Assembly (NCBI GenBank): GCA_022360595.1
Contig: JAKSCN010000574.1
Location: 1 to 7,831, forward strand
Reading direction: 5' to 3'
DNA from: Chromatiales bacterium
Lineage (GTDB): Bacteria > Pseudomonadota > Gammaproteobacteria > Chromatiales > Chromatiaceae
DNA length: 7,831 bases
Positions 1 to 6,379 of the stretch are shown one piece after another. The position numbers and the translations under genes are program-made. The notes under the pieces were generated by a model. It searched no databases, was not told the DNA's origin, and saw only the letters and a list, made by a program, of their open reading frames with translations. How positions within the stretch are numbered: position 1 is the first letter of the stretch; each line of letters opens with the position of its first letter.

Positions 1-754
1 CGATTCAGTGGGCGATAACATTCGTGCCATTCGGCAAGGGCGAGAATCGGCTCTGCAAACCGATGTACCGACCGAAATCAAACCACTGGTCAGTGAGTTC
101 AACCAGCTGCTCTCAACTTGGCGGGGACATCTGCAGCGCTCACGCAACGCCACGGGCAACTTGGCCCATGCCCTGAAATCCCCTCTGCACCTGATCTATC
201 AAAGTGGTATCGAAAACGATCAGCCAGTTGTGCAGGAACAGGCGGAACGGATGCAACAGATCATTGAGCGGGAGCTGAATCGGGCGCGCATTGCAGGCAG
301 CGCCTCTGCCGGCAGACGCTTTCAGCCTTACCAGGATAGTCAGGATCTGATCAATACCATCAACATCCTGTTTCAAGAGAAGGGACTCGATATCCGGACA
401 GAGGTCGACACTCCCGACCAGCTCCCCTTCGAACAGGACGATATGCAGGAGCTGCTGGGGAATCTGCTCGATAACGCCGCCAAATGGGCCAAACAGCGCA
501 TCCTGCTCTCACTGAAGTTCGACAACGGGCTGCTGATTACACTGCACGATGACGGCCCCGGTATTGAGCAGTCGGCAACCGAAGCGCTCCTCACGCGAGG
601 AAGACGCCTGGACGAGCAGACCCCGGGGCACGGTTTGGGGCTCTCCATTGTGCAGGACATTGTCGAGCAGTATCAGGGCACCATCGCTATTGGCCGTTCC
701 GAGCCCCTCGGCGGCGCCTGTCTGAGTGTCACCTTGCCTATCTCAATCGATTAA
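1..754 (+). CDS. PhoQ-like sensor histidine kinase, C-terminal part (5' end outside window)
   Basis: This is the cytoplasmic transmitter part of a membrane two-component sensor kinase, which would autophosphorylate on His and pass the phosphate to a response regulator. The frame is open from the left edge (first full codon at 2), so the sensor and membrane segments are missing; the GTG at 8 is an internal valine. Residue numbers here count that GTG as 1. A HAMP-like linker fills about residues 1-45. The H-box NLAHALKSPL has its phospho-acceptor His at residue 54 (nt 167-169). The N-box GNLLDNAAKWAK lies near 150-162, with Asn152 at its start. The G1 box DDGPGI starts near 181 and the G2 box GHGLGLSIV near 207. 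The H-box and the end of the ATPase domain (TRGRRLD, GLGLSIVQDIVEQYQG, LGGA) resemble PhoQ more than EnvZ or NarX types. PhoQ-type kinases normally follow a phoP-like regulator gene, expected to the left. The ligand cannot be inferred. Confidence 0.93.
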   Translation, partial: DSVGDNIRAIRQGRESALQTDVPTEIKPLVSEFNQLLSTWRGHLQRSRNATGNLAHALKSPLHLIYQSGIENDQPVVQEQAERMQQIIERELNRARIAGSASAGRRFQPYQDSQDLINTINILFQEKGLDIRTEVDTPDQLPFEQDDMQELLGNLLDNAAKWAKQRILLSLKFDNGLLITLHDDGPGIEQSATEALLTRGRRLDEQTPGHGLGLSIVQDIVEQYQGTIAIGRSEPLGGACLSVTLPISID

Positions 755-859
755 AACCAGTGGGTCGCAAATAATTTTGCTGCACAGCAAGAATCGGGTG
801 TTCCTCAGGCCAAATCGGCTTTATAGTCAACTTAACTCAACTGCTTTACCCCACAGACC

Positions 860-1723
860 ATGTCTCAGTTAAAAGATTACACAGACTACGATCGGGTTGC
901 CGATGCAATCGGCTTCCTGCGTAGCAATCTGCAGCATCAGCCGACACTGGCTGATGTGGCCGATTATCTTCAGCTCAGCGAGTCTCATGTGCAGAAGCTG
1001 TTTACCCGCTGGGCCGGTATCAGCCCCAAACGTTTTCTGCAGTACCTGACGGTCGAACACGCCAAACAGCGTATGCACGACACGGGGGATCTGTTTGGTC
1101 TGGCGCTGGATACCGGACTATCCAGCGCAGGGCGGTTGCACGATCTTTTTGTCAACATGGAGGCGATGTCTCCCGGCGAATTCAAACAGGCTGCCAACGG
1201 CATGACCATTCGCTTCGGTTCCGGGGCAACCCCTTTTGGTCCAGCCCTGATCGCGACAACTGAACGCGGTATCTGTCATCTCTCATTTATGGATGGATAT
1301 AGCCTGGATCAGGCAGCTAAACCACTCGCTGAACAGTGGCCTCAGGCACAGTTAAAACATGACCCACAAGGTTCAGACCAACTCTTACAACGGGTATTCA
1401 GCCCGGAGAAGTTCAGGAAGGACAAACCACTCTCCCTCTGTGTCAGCGGCACCAACTTTCAGATTCAAGTGTGGCGGGCGCTGCTGCAGATCCCTTTTGC
1501 CGGACTACTCAACTACCAACAGTTGGCACAACTATTGGGTAAGCCGAAAGCAGCGCGTGCCGTGGGCAATGCCGTTGCCAAAAACCGGATTGCCTATTTG
1601 ATCCCGTGCCACCGTGTTCTCAGACAGAGTGGCGACGTTGGTAAATACTACTGGGGCAGCACCCGCAAGGCAGCCCTGCATATCTGGGAAGCTGAACATA
1701 ATCCGAGGAGCACCACCCTTTGA
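860..1723 (+). CDS. AraC-type HTH / methylated-DNA-[protein]-cysteine S-methyltransferase (Ada-like, lacks N-terminal Zn domain)
   Basis: This is a 287-residue fusion of a DNA-binding domain and an alkyl-DNA repair domain. Residues about 14-110 form an AraC/XylS helix-turn-helix domain (LADVADYLQLSESHVQKLF, then GISPKRFLQYLTVEHAKQRM). Residues about 122-195 match the N-terminal alkyltransferase subdomain (FGPALIATTERGICHLSF). Residues about 203-285 are the catalytic MGMT domain, with active-site PCHRV (Cys250) followed by GxVGKYYWGSTRKAALHIWE. In this family the Cys irreversibly accepts alkyl groups from O6-alkylguanine. E. coli Ada has an extra N-terminal zinc domain whose Cys38 senses methylphosphotriesters; here the AraC domain begins almost at the N-terminus and that sensor is absent. 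The protein may repair and bind DNA but should not be switched on in the Ada way. No convincing Shine-Dalgarno precedes ATG 860, though the alignment supports this start. The stop overlaps the next gene by 4 nt. Confidence 0.93.
   Translation: MSQLKDYTDYDRVADAIGFLRSNLQHQPTLADVADYLQLSESHVQKLFTRWAGISPKRFLQYLTVEHAKQRMHDTGDLFGLALDTGLSSAGRLHDLFVNMEAMSPGEFKQAANGMTIRFGSGATPFGPALIATTERGICHLSFMDGYSLDQAAKPLAEQWPQAQLKHDPQGSDQLLQRVFSPEKFRKDKPLSLCVSGTNFQIQVWRALLQIPFAGLLNYQQLAQLLGKPKAARAVGNAVAKNRIAYLIPCHRVLRQSGDVGKYYWGSTRKAALHIWEAEHNPRSTTL
1705..1710 (+). promoter_or_regulatory. Shine-Dalgarno deciding the TTG start of the DMT permease
   Basis: A GAGGAG motif inside the end of the alkyltransferase gene lies 9 nt before TTG at 1720. 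It supports this non-ATG start and a 4-nt TTGA stop/start overlap, which is the classic arrangement for translational coupling. Confidence 0.7.
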
Positions 1724-2607
1724 GCCAACTACATTTCGCCATCCTCGTCTTTCTGGCCATGCTTTGGGGCGGCTCCTTCCTGTTTATGCGGATCGCTGCC
1801 CCTGTGCTCGGTGCCGTCTGGCTGATCGAATTCCGGGTGCTGCTGGCCGGGCTGGTGCTGCTGCCGGTGATCATCTACCAAAAGCAGTTTTTTGAGATGC
1901 TGAAACGCTATCGCCAGCTACTGATTGCGGGTGCCCTGAATGCAGCACTCCCTTTCAGTCTCCTGGCCTATGCAGCGATTGAGCTCTCCGCTGGGCTGAC
2001 TTCCATTCTGAACGCCACTGTACCGATTTTCAGTGCCCTGTTCGCCTATCTGGTGTTAAAGGAGAAGATCGGCATGGGCAAGGTGATCGGCATTGTCCTG
2101 GGCTTTTTTGGTGTCATCGTATTGATGGCCTGGCGCCAGCAGGGCGAGCTGCCGCCCCCTTCATTGATCTCTATTGGCGCCGTCCTGCTGGCAGCCATCT
2201 CTTATGTACTGGCAGCCAACTACACCAAACAGCGTCTCACCGATATTCAGCCGCTGGTCTACGTCACCGGCAGTCAACTGGGAGCAGCTCTGTTGTTGAT
2301 TCCCCTGCTGCCCTTTTTCATACCCGAGCAAGAGCCAAACGATCAGGTGATCTTTTCGGTGATCGCTCTGGCGGTCTTATCTACCTCTCTGGCATTCGCC
2401 TTCTATTTCCACCTGATCAAGCAGATAGGCCCTACGCAAACGCTGACTGTCACTTACTTAATTCCTGTGTTTGCCATTCTCTGGGGTAACTGGTTTCTGG
2501 ATGAACAACTCACCCTCACCATGCTCACCGGCTGTTCGTTAATTATTTTTGGTACTGCCCTGGCTAACGGCTTGGGCTGGCAAAAGCTTTTGGGGAGAGC
2601 GGATTAA
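1720..2607 (+). CDS. EamA-domain DMT-superfamily permease
   Basis: This is a 295-residue inner-membrane transporter of the drug/metabolite transporter superfamily, which in this family exports metabolites, amino acids or drugs; the substrate cannot be read from the sequence. It shows ten hydrophobic segments in two EamA repeats, roughly residues 1-140 and 150-290. The first repeat begins with the typical AMLWGGSFLFMRIA signature and contains SAGLTSILNATVPIFSAL and an LKEKIG loop. The second contains YVLAANYTKQRL, STSLAFAFYFHLI and TVTYLIPVFAILWGNWFLDE, also family hallmarks. The length is normal for the family. The start is TTG 1720, supported by GAGGAG at 1705-1710 and by placing TM1 at the N-terminus. 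It overlaps the alkyltransferase gene by 4 nt, so the two are very probably co-expressed. A role in detoxifying alkylating compounds is only a suggestion from context. Confidence 0.92.
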   Translation: MSQLHFAILVFLAMLWGGSFLFMRIAAPVLGAVWLIEFRVLLAGLVLLPVIIYQKQFFEMLKRYRQLLIAGALNAALPFSLLAYAAIELSAGLTSILNATVPIFSALFAYLVLKEKIGMGKVIGIVLGFFGVIVLMAWRQQGELPPPSLISIGAVLLAAISYVLAANYTKQRLTDIQPLVYVTGSQLGAALLLIPLLPFFIPEQEPNDQVIFSVIALAVLSTSLAFAFYFHLIKQIGPTQTLTVTYLIPVFAILWGNWFLDEQLTLTMLTGCSLIIFGTALANGLGWQKLLGRAD

Positions 2608-2631
2608 GCCATTGCAAGGCAGTTTTCAGAT

Positions 2632-2673
2632 TTGACCTTAAGCATATAGCAACAGCTAAATAGCGCATAAAAT
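2632..2673 (+). promoter_or_regulatory. Candidate FNR/Dnr-type activated promoter of the NorEF-like unit
   Basis: In the 104-nt gap before the NorE-like gene, TTGAC-CTTA-AGCAT at 2632-2645 matches the FNR/Dnr consensus (TTGAT-N4-ATCAA) at 7 of 10 half-site bases. A -10 hexamer TAAAAT (5 of 6) lies at 2668-2673. The box centre (2638.5) is 29.5 nt upstream of the first base of the -10. This puts it near -41.5 relative to a start site about 2680, the standard class II activator position. The second half-site is poor and there is no good -35, as expected for an activator-dependent promoter. The call rests on one site by eye. Confidence 0.35.
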
Positions 2674-2711
2674 GCCGAGTCTGGGCAACTCTTGATCACT
2701 TTCCAGGCCGC

Positions 2712-3350
2712 ATGAACAGCACGCTTACCCTGCCACAACCCGAGGATATCGAGCCGGGCAATCCTCAGCCCGTGCAAAAGTCATCTGCTCCCAAGCCAGG
2801 ACGGATACCGGGCAATACGGCCATCTGGGTGGCGATATTCTCGGAGATGAGCGAATTTGCCCTGATGTTCATCGTCTACTTCATCGCCAAAGTGCATAAC
2901 CCGGAGGTGTTTGAAGCCGGCCCCGGCAAGCTCAACACCATGGCCGGCATGCTGAACACCCTGGCCCTGCTCTCCAGCAGCTACTTTGTCGCCAAGTCAG
3001 TCCAAGCCATCCGTTTGGATCAGGTGCAGCAGTCGATTCGCTGGCTGAGCGCGTCGGTTGCCACCGGGGTGATCTATCTGGTCATTAAATATTGGGAGTT
3101 CACCTGGAACGAGGCTCAGGGCTACAGCGTCGATACCGACCTCTTCTTCACCGTCTACTACTACATGACCTTCAACCACTTTCTGCATGTCGGTTGGGGA
3201 AGCGGTGCGCTGTTGTGGGGTATCTATCGCCTGAAAAACGGAGCCTACAACTCCCAGGAACACGAGGGGTTGGAGACCATTGCCAGCTACTGGCACATGA
3301 TTGACCTGGCCTGGATTGTCATCTTTCCACTGCTTTACGTACTGAACTGA
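2712..3350 (+). CDS. Cytochrome c oxidase subunit III-family protein, NorE-like
   Basis: This is a 212-residue inner-membrane protein of the haem-copper oxidase subunit III family, in the short five-helix form seen in NorE, an accessory of nitric oxide reductase. A polar N-terminal tail of about 35 residues precedes TM helices near 37-60, 76-98, 108-130, 143-172 and 189-211. Visible family hallmarks are acidic residues in the first helix (SEMSEF, Glu45 and Glu48), FNHFLHVGWG near 154-163, and a last-helix signature YWHMIDLAWIVIFPLLY with His195, Asp198 and Trp201. No cofactor ligand is expected in this subunit. It is followed after 23 nt by a subunit IV-like gene, the usual NorE-NorF order. 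No norC, norB, norQ or norD is present in the window, so its partner enzyme is encoded elsewhere. It could instead assist an aa3- or cbb3-like oxidase. The Shine-Dalgarno is weak (CCAGG before ATG 2712). Confidence 0.82.
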   Translation: MNSTLTLPQPEDIEPGNPQPVQKSSAPKPGRIPGNTAIWVAIFSEMSEFALMFIVYFIAKVHNPEVFEAGPGKLNTMAGMLNTLALLSSSYFVAKSVQAIRLDQVQQSIRWLSASVATGVIYLVIKYWEFTWNEAQGYSVDTDLFFTVYYYMTFNHFLHVGWGSGALLWGIYRLKNGAYNSQEHEGLETIASYWHMIDLAWIVIFPLLYVLN

Positions 3351-3373
3351 GGAGCTGATGAGGTAATGGCACC

Positions 3374-3664
3374 ATGCAACTGAGTCTGCGCAATATCGAT
3401 TTTATCTGGTTGGTTCTGATGGGGATCACCATCATCAACTCACTCATTGCTGAAACCGCCGATACCAATTTGGTCATTTCGGTCATTATTGCCATCTCCG
3501 TCGCCTTCAAGGGCCGCATGGTGGTTCAGCATTTTATGGAGCTGCACAACGCCAACCGCTTTCTCCGCAACATGATGAATCTCTATTTCTATGTGATTCC
3601 GCTGTTGATTGTCATCGTTCAGGCCTTTCCAGCGGAGATTGCCGACATCACCCGTCTTAACTAG
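3374..3664 (+). CDS. Cytochrome c oxidase subunit IV-family small membrane protein, NorF-like
   Basis: This is a 96-residue membrane protein with three predicted helices (about residues 9-28, 33-45 and 68-87). The loop after helix 2 carries FKGRMVVQHFMELHNANRFLR (about 45-65). A Lys followed by (V/I)..(Y/H)FMEL is characteristic of the prokaryotic subunit IV/NorF family (COX4_pro). These proteins have no redox cofactor and are thought to help assembly or stability of the large haem-copper enzyme. ATG 3374 is preceded by TGAGGT at 3359-3364 with 9-nt spacing. Only 23 nt separates it from the NorE-like gene, so the two should form one transcript. Assignment to NO reductase rather than an oxidase comes from the NorE-like neighbour, not from this sequence alone. 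Confidence 0.8.
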   Translation: MQLSLRNIDFIWLVLMGITIINSLIAETADTNLVISVIIAISVAFKGRMVVQHFMELHNANRFLRNMMNLYFYVIPLLIVIVQAFPAEIADITRLN

Positions 3665-3707
3665 GGCCTAGGACCAAAAAACCTATAAATCACAAGTAAT
3701 TGCCTGT

Positions 3708-3736
3708 TTGACAGTTTCCCCCGTTAACGCTAGCGT
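3708..3736 (+). promoter_or_regulatory. Candidate sigma70 promoter of phaB overlapping a palindrome
   Basis: A perfect -35 hexamer TTGACA lies at 3708-3713. Exactly 17 nt downstream is TAGCGT at 3731-3736, a poor -10 (3 of 6). The -10 overlaps a perfect 10-bp palindrome ACGCTAGCGT at 3727-3736, and a further half-site ACGCT occurs at 3749-3753. This layout would suit a repressor-controlled promoter, but the weak -10 keeps confidence low. Confidence 0.3.
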
Positions 3737-3787
3737 CGGCAGGAGTGGACGCTGTATCTCCGCTATTTCCAAAACCATATAACAGTT

Positions 3788-3794
3788 GGAGGAG
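3788..3794 (+). promoter_or_regulatory. Strong Shine-Dalgarno of phaB
   Basis: GGAGGAG ends 5 nt before ATG 3800. It is the strongest ribosome binding site in the window, fixes the start codon, and suggests high expression of the reductase. Confidence 0.85.
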
Positions 3795-3799
3795 TAGCT

Positions 3800-4549
3800 A
3801 TGAGCCAGAGAATCGCACTGGTAACCGGTGGTACAGGGGGAATTGGCACCGCCATCTGCCGCGCCCTGGCCGATGCAGGCATGACCGTGGTAGCAGGTTA
3901 TAACGCCGGGGGAAATCACGATAAGGCCAAAGCCTGGCAAGAGCAGCAGCGGCAGGAGGGTTATGAGATTCTGGTCGCTTACGGCGACGTCACCGATGAG
4001 GCCTCCTGTGCCGCCTGCATTAAAAATATCGAGGAGATGACCGGCGACACCATCGATGTACTGGTCAACAACGCCGGCATCACCCGCGACGGCACCTTCC
4101 GCAAAATGACCTGGGACCAGTGGAATCAGGTGCTCACGGCCAACCTCGACAGCATGTTTCACATGACCCGACTGGTGATCAATCCTATGCTGGAGAAGAA
4201 CTTCGGCCGGATTATCAATATCTCCTCGGTAAATGCTCAGAAAGGGCAGTTTGGCCAGTGTAACTATTCAGCGGCCAAGGCGGGGATTCACGGCTTTACC
4301 AAGGCGCTGGCACAAGAGGTGGCCGCTAAAGGGGTGACCGTCAACACTGTATCACCCGGCTATGTGCTCACCCCGATGGTGGCCAAAATTCCTCAGGATG
4401 TACTCGACAAGATCATCAAGCAGATTCCCGTGGGACGCCTGGGCAAACCAGAGGAGATCGGCAAGGCAGTAGCCTATCTGGCCAGCGATGACTGCGGCTA
4501 TGTGACAGGTTCCGATTTCTCGATCAACGGTGGGCAGCATATGTCATAA
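3800..4549 (+). CDS. phaB: Acetoacetyl-CoA reductase (NADPH-type, PHA synthesis)
   Basis: This 249-residue cytoplasmic short-chain dehydrogenase would reduce acetoacetyl-CoA to (R)-3-hydroxybutyryl-CoA, the monomer for polyhydroxybutyrate. It has the Rossmann motif VTGGTGGIGTAIC (residues 8-20), NNAGITRD (90-97), Asn115, Ser143, and the catalytic Tyr156 and Lys160 in the order expected for classical SDRs. Stretches such as ISSVNAQKGQFGQCNYSAAKAG, HGFTKALAQEVAAKGVTVNTVSPGY and the C-terminal DFSINGGQHMS closely follow Cupriavidus PhaB, including the Q..G..GQ substrate-loop residues that distinguish PhaB from FabG. Length is typical. It stands alone: the NorF-like gene ends 135 nt upstream, and a terminator follows 25 nt after the stop. 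No phaA, phaC or phasin is nearby. A FabG-like 3-oxoacyl-ACP reductase is the alternative but is less likely. Confidence 0.93.
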   Translation: MSQRIALVTGGTGGIGTAICRALADAGMTVVAGYNAGGNHDKAKAWQEQQRQEGYEILVAYGDVTDEASCAACIKNIEEMTGDTIDVLVNNAGITRDGTFRKMTWDQWNQVLTANLDSMFHMTRLVINPMLEKNFGRIINISSVNAQKGQFGQCNYSAAKAGIHGFTKALAQEVAAKGVTVNTVSPGYVLTPMVAKIPQDVLDKIIKQIPVGRLGKPEEIGKAVAYLASDDCGYVTGSDFSINGGQHMS

Positions 4550-4574
4550 CCCGCCGCCTCTCGCCCGGCTTCAC

Positions 4575-4598
4575 AAACCCCACGCTGTGGGGTTTTTT
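4575..4598 (+). terminator. Rho-independent terminator after phaB
   Basis: AAACCCCAC (4575-4583), loop GCT, and GTGGGGTTT (4587-4595) form a 9-bp stem with a GC-rich core, running directly into a T tract (4593-4598). It lies 25 nt after the phaB stop and separates phaB from the ThDP-enzyme gene. Confidence 0.9.
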
Positions 4599-4634
4599 CT
4601 TCCCTACATTCCCCACCTGGATTGAGCCAAGCAA

Positions 4635-4679
4635 GCTGGGTTAAGATGCGCCCAGCAATTCCGCAGGCCGCAGCCTGCG
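4635..4679 (+). promoter_or_regulatory. Two tandem hairpins in the leader of the ThDP-enzyme gene
   Basis: GCTGGG (4635-4640) pairs with CCCAGC (4651-4656) around a 10-nt loop. CGCAGGC (4662-4668) pairs with GCCTGCG (4673-4679) around CGCA. Neither is followed by a T tract, so they are not simple terminators. The second hairpin ends 18 nt before ATG 4698, which itself lacks a good Shine-Dalgarno (only CAGAG). A role in controlling translation or mRNA stability is possible but unproven. Confidence 0.35.
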
Positions 4680-4697
4680 CTTATACGCCACAGAGTA

Positions 4698-6365
4698 ATG
4701 AAGATAACGGTAAGTGAACTGATCGTTCGTTATATGGAGCGGTTAGGAGTCGAATACATATTTGGCATGCCCGGCGCTCATATCCTGCCGGTCTACGACA
4801 AGCTGTACGACTCCGGCATACAGACAGTACTGGCCAAACACGAGCAGGGCGCCTCTTTCATGGCCTGCGGCTACAACCGGGCATCGGGAAAGATTGCCGC
4901 CTGTATCGCCACGGCCGGCCCGGGTGCAACCAATCTGGTAACCGGGGTCGCCAACGCCTATGCGGACAAACAGCCCGTTCTGGTAATCACCGGCGAGACC
5001 TCCACCCATATCTTCGGTAAGGGCGGTTTACAGGAGAGCTCCGGTGAGGGCGGCAGCATTGACCAGACCTCCCTGTTCAAAGGGATCACCCGCTATAACA
5101 AAATCATTGAGCGCACCGACTACCTCGCCCAGGTTCTGAACCAAACCACCCAAACGCTGCTATCGGACAATCCTGGACCGGTGCTACTCAGCTTTCCGTT
5201 CAATATCCAGCATGAGACGGTGGATGCCGAACTGCTCAATCAGATTAAAACAGACCGCTCCCGCCACGCCACCTGCATTCAGACCGAAGCGGCCCGGGAG
5301 CTCAGTAAGCTGATCCTCAATGCCAAACACCCGGTGATGATTGCCGGTCATGGCTGTATTCGATCGGATGCTCAAGGGGTGATCAGTCAGCTCAGTGAGC
5401 TGCGAGCAATCCCCGTCACCACCAGCCTGAAGGGCAAAGGCGTTATCGATGAGGACTCACCACTGGCCCTCGGCAGCCTTGGGGTCACCTCCAGCGGTTG
5501 TGCCTACCAGTACATCACCGATAAGGCCGATCTGCTCATTCTGTTGGGCGCCAGCTTCAATGAGCGGACCAGCTATATGTGGGACAGATCGATCACAGAG
5601 CGCCCAAAAGTTGTGCAGATCGACAACGACTACCGGCAGTTGGAGAAGGTCTACTCAGCCGACATCGCCATTCACGGCGACATTGCCGACACCCTATACA
5701 GCGTAGTGGACTACTTGGATGATCAAGCGGTCGGCCACGAGCATCGTGAAGCGACTATCACCGCCATCAATACGCTCAAGCACAGCACCAACAGCGACTA
5801 TGCGCTGTTTCACTCAGGCTTTGCCCTGATCGAGACCTTTTTCAAAAAGCTGGCCCACTACTTTCCGAAAGATACGGTAGTCTTCGACGACAATATCATC
5901 TTTGCCCAGAACTTTTTCGAGGTTTCCAGCGAGAACCGCTTCTACCCCAATTCAGGTGTCTCATCCCTGGGACATGCCATTCCTGCGGCGATAGGTTCAC
6001 GCTTCTCAAACAAAAAGACCACCTTCGCTATCCTGGGTGACGGCGGGTTTCAGATGTGCTGCATGGAGATCATGACCGCCGTCAACTACCGAATTCCGCT
6101 GAATGTGGTGGTTTTTAATAACCAGACCATGGGGCTCATTCGTAAAAATCAGCATCAGCACTATCAACAGCGTTATATCAGTTGCGACTTTACTAATCCC
6201 GACTTCGAACAGTTGGCCAGCTCATTCGGCGTGAACTATGCGCGCATCGACAGTGAGCAGGATATCGATAGGCTATTCGACGACAATGATCTGACCAGCG
6301 CCATCACCATTATCGAAATCGGTATCGATAAAGACGCCTTTCCCAACTACTCCTCGAAACGGTGA
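4698..6365 (+). CDS. ThDP-dependent enzyme, acetolactate synthase large-subunit-like
   Basis: This 555-residue cytoplasmic enzyme belongs to the thiamine diphosphate family of acetolactate synthases, decarboxylases and lyases. The N-terminal PYR domain (about 1-170) has FGMPGAHILPVYD, the ThDP-activating Glu49 in KHEQGASFMA, and ATAGPGATNL. A central domain (about 190-330) has LKGKGVIDED and GASFNER (284-290), equivalent to the ALS GARFDDR segment that contacts FAD. The C-terminal PP domain has the ThDP/Mg motif GDGG (447-450) through to NN at 474-475. It is unlikely to be the biosynthetic ALS. The ALS loop GTDAFQE is replaced by GKGGLQESSGEGGSIDQ (107-123), about seven residues longer, and no ilvN/ilvH-type small subunit follows. 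The stop overlaps a possible GTG start of the next gene. The substrate is unknown; an alpha-keto acid such as pyruvate is a reasonable guess. Whether FAD is bound is uncertain. ATG 4698 is kept because the PYR domain begins there. Confidence 0.85.
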   Translation: MKITVSELIVRYMERLGVEYIFGMPGAHILPVYDKLYDSGIQTVLAKHEQGASFMACGYNRASGKIAACIATAGPGATNLVTGVANAYADKQPVLVITGETSTHIFGKGGLQESSGEGGSIDQTSLFKGITRYNKIIERTDYLAQVLNQTTQTLLSDNPGPVLLSFPFNIQHETVDAELLNQIKTDRSRHATCIQTEAARELSKLILNAKHPVMIAGHGCIRSDAQGVISQLSELRAIPVTTSLKGKGVIDEDSPLALGSLGVTSSGCAYQYITDKADLLILLGASFNERTSYMWDRSITERPKVVQIDNDYRQLEKVYSADIAIHGDIADTLYSVVDYLDDQAVGHEHREATITAINTLKHSTNSDYALFHSGFALIETFFKKLAHYFPKDTVVFDDNIIFAQNFFEVSSENRFYPNSGVSSLGHAIPAAIGSRFSNKKTTFAILGDGGFQMCCMEIMTAVNYRIPLNVVVFNNQTMGLIRKNQHQHYQQRYISCDFTNPDFEQLASSFGVNYARIDSEQDIDRLFDDNDLTSAITIIEIGIDKDAFPNYSSKR

Positions 6366-6379
6366 TCGATTCACTTATC

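Noticed and set aside
777..790. Inverted repeat TTGCTG-CA-CAGCAA between the kinase and alkyltransferase genes
   Set aside because: The stem is only 6 bp with a 2-nt centre and is not followed by a T tract, so it is not a convincing terminator. It could be an operator, but there is no second copy to support that.
822..827. TATAGT, a possible -10 for the alkyltransferase gene
   Set aside because: It matches 5 of 6 bases, but nothing resembling a -35 lies 16-18 nt upstream, so it was not listed as a promoter.
1614..1895. 93-codon + strand frame across the alkyltransferase/permease junction
   Set aside because: It overlaps two well-supported genes in another frame and its Arg/Ala/Pro-rich translation has no domain.
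2611..2627. GCC...GGC followed by AGTTTT after the permease gene
   Set aside because: Only a 3-bp GC stem forms with a short interrupted T run, which is too weak to call a terminator.
3661..3671. CTAGG-G-CCTAG inverted repeat right after the NorF-like gene
   Set aside because: The centre leaves too small a loop for a stable hairpin and no T tract follows. No terminator is claimed here.
3683..4162. 159-codon open frame on the - strand across the start of phaB
   Set aside because: It lies opposite a confidently identified gene with conserved motifs. Its translation shows no recognisable domain and it is best explained as a shadow of phaB codon use.
4698..6365. Annotation as biosynthetic acetolactate synthase (ilvB/ilvI)
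   Set aside because: There is no adjacent small subunit, the active-site loop differs from GTDAFQE, and the neighbour is a glycosyltransferase-like gene rather than ilvC or ilvN/H.
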